A stretch of DNA of 64,000 nucleotides, taken from Microbacterium psychrotolerans (GTDB lineage: Bacteria > Actinomycetota > Actinomycetes > Actinomycetales > Microbacteriaceae). Below the pieces are notes generated by a model. The model did no database searches, was not told the origin of the DNA, and worked only from the letters and a program-made list of their open reading frames with translations. The stretch is taken from assembly GCF_031085295.1 (NCBI RefSeq), contig NZ_JAVFWO010000001.1, positions 892,400 through 956,399 of the forward strand, in the 5' to 3' direction. Position numbers and translations under genes: made by a program. Of the stretch, positions 51,390 to 57,735 are shown piece after piece (positions within the stretch are counted from its first letter, which is position 1; the number at the start of each line of letters is the position of its first letter).

Positions 51390-52345
51390 CAGAAGTACCC
51401 GTCCTTCTTGCGGTCCTCCATGGCCGCCTCGCTGAGGCGGTCGTCGGCGCGGGTCGCGCCGCGCTCGGTGAGGGTGGAGACGGCGACCTCGGCGACGATC
51501 GCGGCGAGGTCCGCGGCATCCGATTCCACCGCTCCGGTGCAGCTCATGTCGCCGACGGTGCGGTAGCGCACGGTGCGGCGCTCGACGCGCTCGTTCTCGC
51601 GGGGCGGCGAGAACGGGCCGACGGGGCGCCACATGCCGTCGCGGGCGTAGACGTCGCGCTCGTGCGCGAAGTACAGCGGCGGCAGCGCGATGCCCTCGCG
51701 CTCGATGTAGCGCCAGACGTCGAGCTCGGTCCAGTTCGAGATCGGGAAGGCCCGCACGTGCTGGCCGGGCGTGTGGCGCCCGTTGTAGAGGCTCCACAGC
51801 TCGGGGCGCTGGTTGCGGGGATCCCACTGCCCGAACTCGTCGCGCAGCGAGATGATGCGCTCCTTGGCGCGGGCCTTGTCCTCGTCGCGGCGGGCGCCGC
51901 CGAACACGGCGTCGTGGCGGCCGGCGGCGATGGCGTCGAGCAGCGGCACCGTCTGCAGCGGGTTGCGGGTGCCGTCGGCGCGCTCCTGCAGGCGGCCGTC
52001 GTCGATGTAGTCCTGCACGCGGGCGACTTCCAGTCGGATGCCGAGCCGCTCCACGGTCTCGTCGCGGAAGGCCAGCACCTCGGGGAAGTTGTGCCCGGTG
52101 TCGACGTGCAGCACGGGGAACGGCACGCGGCCCGGCGCGAAGGCCTTGGTGGCCAGGTGCAGCACGACGACCGAGTCCTTGCCGCCGGAGAACAGCAGCA
52201 CGGGGCGCTCGAACTCGGCCACGACCTCGCGGATGACGTGGATCGCCTCGGCCTCCAGCAGGTCGAGGGTCGAGAGCGCGGCTTCCGGTCGCTGCCCGTC
52301 GACAAGCTCGGGGACCGGTCGGGTGACGGTGGTGATGTCGGTCAT
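51389..52345 (-). CDS. cysD: Sulfate adenylyltransferase small subunit
   Basis: A 318-residue PP-loop ATP pyrophosphatase that adenylates sulfate to APS with CysN. The PP motif VLLFSGGKDSVVVLHLA and the family segments LHVDTGHNFPEV, GGARRDEDKARAKER and the ending EDRKKDGYF are present. Its N-terminus contains VPELVDG, encoded by a second, diverged copy of the CTTCGACAAGCTC repeat (52296-52317), before the conserved core. The ATG at 52345 overlaps the CysH stop (ATGA). Confidence 0.96.
   Translation of the reverse strand: MTDITTVTRPVPELVDGQRPEAALSTLDLLEAEAIHVIREVVAEFERPVLLFSGGKDSVVVLHLATKAFAPGRVPFPVLHVDTGHNFPEVLAFRDETVERLGIRLEVARVQDYIDDGRLQERADGTRNPLQTVPLLDAIAAGRHDAVFGGARRDEDKARAKERIISLRDEFGQWDPRNQRPELWSLYNGRHTPGQHVRAFPISNWTELDVWRYIEREGIALPPLYFAHERDVYARDGMWRPVGPFSPPRENERVERRTVRYRTVGDMSCTGAVESDAADLAAIVAEVAVSTLTERGATRADDRLSEAAMEDRKKDGYF
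52296..52317. repeat. Diverged CTTCGACAAGCTC-type repeat inside cysD
   Basis: CGTCGACAAGCTCGGGGACC in the cysD N-terminal extension encodes VPELVDG on the minus strand and matches the cysN copy at most positions. Confidence 0.5.
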
Positions 52346-53085
52346 TCGTGGAGCCCGCATTCGGTCTTCGAGAGCCCGGCCCAGCGGCCGGATCGGGGGT
52401 CTTCGCCGGCGGCGACCGGCTTCGTGCACGGCTCGCAGCCGATGGAGGGGTAGCCGAACCCGACGAGCAGGTTCACCGGCGCCTTGTGCGCGGCGGCGTA
52501 GGCGAGCACGTCGTCGAAGCTCCACGCCGCGACCGGGTTGACCTTGACGAGGCCGTTGCGCTCGTCCCACGTCACGAGGGGCGTGTTCGTGCGCGTGGGC
52601 GCCTCGTCGCGGCGGACGCCGGTGAACCACACCTCGTAACCGCCCAGGGCGTCCTGCAGCGGGGCGACCTTGCGGCGCGCGCAGCAGAGGCCCGGGTCGC
52701 GCGCGAAGAGCTGCGCGCCGAACTCGGCGTCCTGCTCGGCGACGGTCTGGTCAGGCGTGATGTCGACGATCCGCACGTCGAGTGCGCGCTGCACCTCGTC
52801 GCGCGTCGCGTAGGTCTCGGTGAAGTGGTAGCCGGTGTCGAGGAACAGCACGTCCACGCCGGGCAGCTGCTCGGCGACGAGGTGGGGGAGCGCGGCGTCG
52901 GCCATGGAGCAGGCGACGGCGGCGGCATCCGTCCCGAAGTTGCGCGCGACCCACGCGACGACCTCGGCGGCGGATGCCTCGTGGTCGGTGAGACTGCCGA
53001 GTTCCAGGTTGCCCTGCTCGGCGAGGGCCTTCAGCTCTTCGCGCGTGCGCTTGACGGCGACGCGGGGGGCGAGTGAGACGGTCAC
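52342..53085 (-). CDS. cysH: Adenylyl-sulfate (APS) reductase, assimilatory
   Basis: A 247-residue reductase converting APS to sulfite with thioredoxin. The cysteine pairs C134-C135 and C217/C220 (CCARRK, GCEPC) mark the 4Fe-4S-containing APS-type rather than the PAPS-type enzyme; the catalytic cysteine is C243 in ECGLHE. The GTG at 53085 lies just after a GGGGGTGG purine run. It sits between the sulfite reductase and CysD genes in the sulfur operon. A cysteine-free PAPS reductase is ruled out by these motifs. Confidence 0.95.
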   Translation of the reverse strand: MTVSLAPRVAVKRTREELKALAEQGNLELGSLTDHEASAAEVVAWVARNFGTDAAAVACSMADAALPHLVAEQLPGVDVLFLDTGYHFTETYATRDEVQRALDVRIVDITPDQTVAEQDAEFGAQLFARDPGLCCARRKVAPLQDALGGYEVWFTGVRRDEAPTRTNTPLVTWDERNGLVKVNPVAAWSFDDVLAYAAAHKAPVNLLVGFGYPSIGCEPCTKPVAAGEDPRSGRWAGLSKTECGLHE

Positions 53086-53218
53086 TGTCCCACCCCCTTT
53101 CCGCGAGAGAACACCGGGTGGACGAGGGGAAGGGAGCCACCCACCCCTTCGGCGACCCGCTGTACTCTCGCCGACCACGGGGCTGCCGCGCCGGGACGCG
53201 AGGGGAAACGGCGGGCGC

Positions 53219-54946
53219 TCACTGCAGCGCCTCCTCTTCGGCGCGGTGCGCCCACTGGGCGAACGTCTCGTCGGCCTCGCGGTCGGCGAGGAAGCGGGTC
53301 ACGACGCGCTCGACGTAGTCGGCGATGCCGTCGGCGGCCACCTTGAGGCCGCGCACGGTACGACCGAGGCCGGGCTCGTCGCGGTCCTGCGAGGCGAGGC
53401 CGCCGCCCAGGTGCACCTGGTAGCCGGGCACCTGCTCGCCGTCGATGGTGACGAGCTGGCCCTTGAGTCCGATGTCGGCGGTCTGGATGCGCGCGCACGA
53501 GTTCGGGCATCCGTTGACGTGGAGCGAGATCGGATGCGGCAGCTCGAAGCCGTTGAGACGCTCTTCGAGGTCGAGCACGGCGGCGGTCGCGTTGACCTTG
53601 GTCTCGACGATCGCCAGCTTGCAGAACTCGATGCCGGTGCAGGCGATCGTGCCGCGGCGGATGAGGCTGGGACGCGCCTGCAGGCCGAGCGCGTCGAGCT
53701 CGGCGATCAACGGTTCGACGTTCTCGGCGGGCACGTCGAGGATCACGAGTTTCTGATGCGGCGTCGTGCGCAGTCGGCTCGAGCCGTGTGCCTCTATGAC
53801 GTCGGCGAGCTTCGCGAGCGTCGGGCCCGAGACGCGGCCGACGATCGGCGTGACGCCGATGTAGAAGCGGCCGTCCTTCTGCTCGTGCACGCCGACGTGG
53901 TCGCCGGGGGTCGCGGGGGTCGGCGCGGCGGGGCCGTCGGGGAGCGCATAGCCGAGGTACTCGTCCTGCAGCACCTGCCGGAACTTCTCCGTGCCCCACT
54001 CGGCGAGGAGGAACTTCAGGCGCGCCTTGTTGCGCAGGCGCCGGTAGCCGTAGTCGCGGAAGATCTGCGTGACGCCGTGCCAGGCATCCGCCACCTGATC
54101 GGGCCGCACGAACGCGCCGAGGCGCTCGCCGAGACGCGGGGTGGTCGACAGCGCGCCGCCGACCCACAGGTCGTAGCCGACACCCAGCTCGGGGTGCTCG
54201 ACCCCGACGAACGCGATGTCGTTGATCTCGTGGACGACATCCTGGCTCGGGTGCCCGGTGATCGCCGACTTGAACTTGCGCGGCAGGTTGGCCAGGGTCT
54301 CGTCGCCCAGGAAGCGGGCGGTGATCTCGTGGATCTGCGGCGTCGGATCGATGAGCTCGTCGGCGGCGATGCCCGCGACCGGCGAGCCGAGGATCACGCG
54401 CGGCACGTCGCCGCACGCCTCGGTGGTCTGCAGGCCCACGGCCTCGAGGCGGCGCCAGATCTCGGGCACGTCCTCGACGCGGATCCAGTGCAGCTGGATG
54501 TTCTGGCGGTCGGTGATGTCGGCGGTGTCGCGGCCGAACTCGGTCGAGATGCCGGCGATCACGCGCAGCTGCGCAGTGGTCAGCTGGCCGCCGTCGATGC
54601 GCACCCGCAGCATGAAGAACTCGTCCTCGAGCTCTTCGGGGGTCAGGGTCGCGGTGCGGCCGCCGTCGATCCCGGGCTTGCGCTGGGTGTACAGACCCCA
54701 CACGCGGAACCGGCCGTGCAGGTCGGTCGGGTCGATGGAGGCGAAGCCGCCCTTCGAGTAGGTCTGCTCGATGCGGTCGCGAACGCTGAGGCCGTTGTCG
54801 ACCTGCTTCCACTCCTCGTTGCCGTTGAGCGGCGCGGTGCCGTCGATCTTCCACTGGCCGTTCGGCTTGGACGACGCCCGCGGCGGTCGCACGGCGGCGC
54901 GCGGGCGGTCCGACGCAGCGTGCGCTTCGGTTTCGCTGATGGTCAC
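53219..54946 (-). CDS. sir: Ferredoxin-dependent sulfite reductase (NirA/Sir type)
   Basis: A 575-residue siroheme enzyme that reduces sulfite to sulfide with six electrons from ferredoxin. Cluster ligands are the C-x5-C of ACTGIEFC and the C-x3-C of NGCPNSC. Y86 and C178 have the same spacing as the Tyr69-Cys161 crosslink of mycobacterial NirA, favouring sulfite over nitrite as substrate. It heads the minus-strand sulfur run, 133 bases before cysH. FprA and ferredoxin further down can supply electrons. A palindrome lies 35 bases upstream of its start. Confidence 0.94.
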   Translation of the reverse strand: MTISETEAHAASDRPRAAVRPPRASSKPNGQWKIDGTAPLNGNEEWKQVDNGLSVRDRIEQTYSKGGFASIDPTDLHGRFRVWGLYTQRKPGIDGGRTATLTPEELEDEFFMLRVRIDGGQLTTAQLRVIAGISTEFGRDTADITDRQNIQLHWIRVEDVPEIWRRLEAVGLQTTEACGDVPRVILGSPVAGIAADELIDPTPQIHEITARFLGDETLANLPRKFKSAITGHPSQDVVHEINDIAFVGVEHPELGVGYDLWVGGALSTTPRLGERLGAFVRPDQVADAWHGVTQIFRDYGYRRLRNKARLKFLLAEWGTEKFRQVLQDEYLGYALPDGPAAPTPATPGDHVGVHEQKDGRFYIGVTPIVGRVSGPTLAKLADVIEAHGSSRLRTTPHQKLVILDVPAENVEPLIAELDALGLQARPSLIRRGTIACTGIEFCKLAIVETKVNATAAVLDLEERLNGFELPHPISLHVNGCPNSCARIQTADIGLKGQLVTIDGEQVPGYQVHLGGGLASQDRDEPGLGRTVRGLKVAADGIADYVERVVTRFLADREADETFAQWAHRAEEEALQ

Positions 54947-54981
54947 GGTGGCCTCCGGGTGATCCCGGGCGTCCCCGGGGC

Positions 54982-54997
54982 GGACTCTAACGAGTCC
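54982..54997. promoter_or_regulatory. Perfect palindrome upstream of the sulfur operon
   Basis: GGACTC-TAAC-GAGTCC, a 6-base perfect inverted repeat, 35 bases before the sulfite reductase start. It may be an operator for a sulfur regulator or a 5-prime leader hairpin. Confidence 0.45.
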
Positions 54998-55104
54998 ATT
55001 CCGTGAGGCTAGAAGCGAGCGGCCCGGGGGCCTATCCGAACGTCAAGAGCCGTTAACCGGCGTAACGGGGCGTCACACAGTTGCGGGTCGGCGCGTTTGT
55101 GGAC

Positions 55105-55812
55105 TCAGTCCGACAAGCCGGCGGCCGCGCGGTAGCGATCGACGACGATGTCGACGAGGGATGCCGGTGGCTCGTCGTCGCCGAGGAGCGGCGGCGCCAC
55201 CGGGGCACCGGCCGCCATCCGCACGGCCAGATCGTGGAAGTAGCCCGGCGCGAGGAGGTAGTCCGCCACCACGGTGCGCGCACCCGGTGCCGCAGCGGCC
55301 TCCGCCACCGCGACATCGAGGCGCGGTTCGGCGGCCGCGAGGAAGCCGACCGACACCTCGCGCCCGAGGCGTTCGCCGAGCATCCTCGCGGTGACGCGGC
55401 AGTCCTCGTTCGCGCGGTCGTCGCTGGAACCCGCGACGGCGAGCACGAGAGCGTCGTCGGCCGTCGGGGCAAGCGGCGCGAGGCGTGCCAGGAGCGCATC
55501 CACGAGCCGGGGGTCGGGGCCGAGCGCCGGGGCGATGACGACGCCCTCCCGGCCCGCGGTCTGGGCGATGAGATCGACGCGGACGTGGTAGCCGGCAGAC
55601 AGCAGCAGGGGCACGATCACGACGGGCGTGCCCTGCGGGATCGCGTCGAGGGATGCCGCGACATCGGGCTGCTGAACGTCCACGTGCCCGAGGCGCACGG
55701 TGACATCGGGGAGCCGTCGTGCGACGGCATCCACCAGCCCTGCGACGGCCGCCTGGCCGGCGGGCGAGGCCGTGCCGTGCGAGATGGCGAGGAGCGCGGG
55801 GGTCGGTGTCAC
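55105..55812 (-). CDS. Sirohydrochlorin chelatase (CbiX-like)
   Basis: A 235-residue two-domain CbiX/SirB-type protein. LLAISHGTASPAG supplies the active-site histidine near residue 11, and LLLSAGYHVRVDLI the second near residue 77; the C-terminal half is the catalytically silent repeat. It should insert Fe(II) into sirohydrochlorin, completing siroheme for the sulfite reductase downstream. The GTG at 55812 has only a weak GGGGG upstream. It is separate from the sulfur run by 158 bases but points the same way. Confidence 0.88.
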   Translation of the reverse strand: MTPTPALLAISHGTASPAGQAAVAGLVDAVARRLPDVTVRLGHVDVQQPDVAASLDAIPQGTPVVIVPLLLSAGYHVRVDLIAQTAGREGVVIAPALGPDPRLVDALLARLAPLAPTADDALVLAVAGSSDDRANEDCRVTARMLGERLGREVSVGFLAAAEPRLDVAVAEAAAAPGARTVVADYLLAPGYFHDLAVRMAAGAPVAPPLLGDDEPPASLVDIVVDRYRAAAGLSD

Positions 55813-55901
55813 GCCCCCATTGTGCCCGCCGCGTGTGACGCGCGTGTATCGCGCCGCCGGTCTCGCCGCCTTCTCACCGCCCCCCTCGCCCCCGTGTGCA
55901 A

Positions 55902-55963
55902 GAACCGCGAAAGGGTGGATTTCCGCACGTTCGGATGTGCGGAAACCTACCCTCTCGCGGTTC
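55902..55963. repeat. Long near-perfect inverted repeat (27-base arms)
   Basis: Arms 55902-55928 and 55937-55963 pair over 27 bases with three mismatches around an 8-base loop. It lies 14 bases past the MarR-like gene stop (55977) and 89 bases before the CbiX start. It could terminate the former, or be a dispersed REP-like element; it is far longer than the other hairpins here. Confidence 0.75.
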
Positions 55964-55976
55964 CGGATGCCGGGCC

Positions 55977-56906
55977 TCAGGCGGCGCCGGCCTCCCGGCC
56001 TCGTGCGAAACCGGCGTCGAAGCCGCGCTCGTACGCGTGCTGCGTACGGCGGCCGCCGTGGCCGTGGCCCCGACCGTGGTCGCCATGGTGGCGGGGATCG
56101 CCGTGGTGACGGTGGTCGCCCTGGTCGTCGCCCTCGTGGTCGCGGTGGCTGTCGCCGGCGTGCGGTTGGTGGCCGGCGCAATCGTGCTCGCCGTAGCCGC
56201 GCATCGGCTCGTCGAAGCGCTCGGCCGGGCGGCCGGGGCGCCCGGGAGCGAAGCCGCGGTGGCGATTGTGCCCGTAGCCGTCGTGGATGTCGGGATCGAA
56301 CGGGCGCGGACGTCCGCCGAACCCCGGCCCCCAGCCCGGTCCGAAGCCGTGGCCGCGGAACTCCGGTCCGAAGGCCGGGGCGCCGCGGCGGCCGAGGCCC
56401 GGCCGTCCGAAGCCGCCGAAACCTCCGAAGCCGCGCTCGCGTCCGGCCGTGCTCTCATCCCAGCCGAGCCCGCGGGCGACCGCCTCGAGCGAGGCCGTCA
56501 GCGCGGCATACGCCTCGTCGTCGCCGACCGCGGTGACGACCCGCGAGCGGATGCCGTCGACGATGGCGCCGATGCGCTCCTTCTCGGAGCGGCCGAGGTC
56601 GGTGAGCGCCCACGTTCCGTCGCCCTGCTCGACGGCCCAGCCGCGCTCCTCGAGGCCGCGCAGGCGCTTGCCCTTGCGGGCGAGGCGCTCACGGAACCCG
56701 GGAGCGTCGACGTCGCCCGAGAGCACGTTCAGCAGCATCCAGTCACGGCGGGTGACGCCTTCTGCCTCGAGCGCTGTCGCGAACTCGCGCGTCAGCAGTC
56801 CGTCGACCACACGCAGCCAGTAGCCCAGCGGGCGGCGGTCGGCGGGGCGGGGAGCCCCGGTCTCGTTCTCGTTGTCGTTCTCTTCGTTGTCAGTGATGTC
56901 GTTCAT
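55977..56906 (-). CDS. MarR-like regulator with Gly/Phe-rich linker and His-rich tail
   Basis: A 309-residue protein. Residues 25-150 form a winged-helix MarR-like domain (GYWLRVVDGLLTREFATALE, RRDWMLLNVL, TWALTDLGR). Residues 158-200 are Gly/Phe/Pro-rich (GFGGFGGFG), and residues 208-290 hold about 17 histidines in patterns such as HRHHGDPRHHGDHGRGHGHG. The tail looks able to bind Ni, Zn, Cu or Co, so a metal-responsive role is plausible but unproven. It faces a second MarR-like gene whose His-rich stretch is N-terminal, across a promoter full of ACATGT boxes. Confidence 0.75.
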   Translation of the reverse strand: MNDITDNEENDNENETGAPRPADRRPLGYWLRVVDGLLTREFATALEAEGVTRRDWMLLNVLSGDVDAPGFRERLARKGKRLRGLEERGWAVEQGDGTWALTDLGRSEKERIGAIVDGIRSRVVTAVGDDEAYAALTASLEAVARGLGWDESTAGRERGFGGFGGFGRPGLGRRGAPAFGPEFRGHGFGPGWGPGFGGRPRPFDPDIHDGYGHNRHRGFAPGRPGRPAERFDEPMRGYGEHDCAGHQPHAGDSHRDHEGDDQGDHRHHGDPRHHGDHGRGHGHGGRRTQHAYERGFDAGFARGREAGAA

Positions 56907-56953
56907 GTATGAAGTCCTTTGGGGAGGGGCGGCATGAGAAGCCGCCGCGTTTT

Positions 56954-57016
56954 ACATGTCGAAGTGCATGTACATGCAGTGTGACATGTACTTGGGATGC
57001 ATGTCAAGTCACATGT
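56954..57016. promoter_or_regulatory. Divergent promoter with repeated ACATGT boxes and a 14-base palindrome
   Basis: ACATGT occurs at 56954, 56984 and 57011, GCATGT at 56999, and the perfect palindrome TGCATGTACATGCA at 56965-56978. Most boxes are followed by AAGT- or ACTT-like bases, spaced about 13-15 bases apart. It looks like an array of operators controlling both MarR-like genes. Confidence 0.7.
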
Positions 57017-57027
57017 AAGTTGGATGC

Positions 57028-57714
57028 ATGCCGTCCACTCCCGACGACCCCTCCGACGCCATCGCGGCCGCTCTCGCCCGGCTGCGCGGGCGGCGCATGC
57101 CCCGCCCACCCTGGGCCGATGCTGCGGGCCCGCACAGCGGGGGGCCGCATTCCCACGGTCATGCGGGACCTCACGGCGCCCACGGGCACGGCGGACCGCA
57201 CGGCGTCGACGCCGATCACGGCGAGCACGCCCCGGATCACGGTCACGGCGACGACATCCGAGGCTTCGCAGGCCGCGGGGGGCGCGGCGGTCCGTGGGGC
57301 CGCGGTGGCGTCCCGGGGTTCGGCGGACCGCCCGGGTTCGGGGGACCGCCGTGGGGCGGCGCCGGCCGCATCGGCGGGCCCGCACGCCTGCGCCTGCTCG
57401 AGGCGCTGGCCGCGGCATCCCACCCGCTCTCGGTGGGTGAGATCGCCGACGCGGTGGGTGTCGATCAGCCCCGCGCGTCGCGCCTGGTGCAGCAGGCGGT
57501 CGAGCTCGAGCTCGCCCGTCGCGAAGCAGACCCCGACGACGCCCGCCGCACGCGGGTGGCGCTGACGGATGCCGGCACCCGGCTCGTGCGCGGCTTCCGC
57601 GGGGAGCGGCGCGAGGCCATGGACGCGGCACTCGCGGCGTTCACCGACGACGAGCGCGCCGAGCTCGCCCGCCTGCTCACCAAGCTTGCCGACTCCTGGC
57701 CCGGGGCGTCGTAG
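57028..57714 (+). CDS. MarR-family regulator with His- and Gly-rich N-terminal extension
   Basis: A 228-residue protein. Residues 36-73 contain twelve histidines (HSHGHAGPHGAHGHGGPHG and onward), residues 78-118 are Gly/Pro/Phe-rich, and residues 119-222 form a MarR winged helix (HPLSVGEIADAVGVDQPRAS, DARRTRVALTDAG). The layout mirrors the divergent neighbour with the order of domains reversed. The His stretch suggests metal binding; a homopolymer-like linker without function is the alternative. ATG 57028 has no strong ribosome site. It probably binds the ACATGT boxes directly upstream. Confidence 0.82.
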   Translation: MPSTPDDPSDAIAAALARLRGRRMPRPPWADAAGPHSGGPHSHGHAGPHGAHGHGGPHGVDADHGEHAPDHGHGDDIRGFAGRGGRGGPWGRGGVPGFGGPPGFGGPPWGGAGRIGGPARLRLLEALAAASHPLSVGEIADAVGVDQPRASRLVQQAVELELARREADPDDARRTRVALTDAGTRLVRGFRGERREAMDAALAAFTDDERAELARLLTKLADSWPGAS

Positions 57715-57735
57715 CCGCGGGCCAGGGCGGTCGGG

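Noticed and set aside
54947..55104. SAM or cobalamin riboswitch upstream of the sulfur operon
   Set aside because: Only one short hairpin is seen; no conserved riboswitch core could be recognised in the 158 bases.
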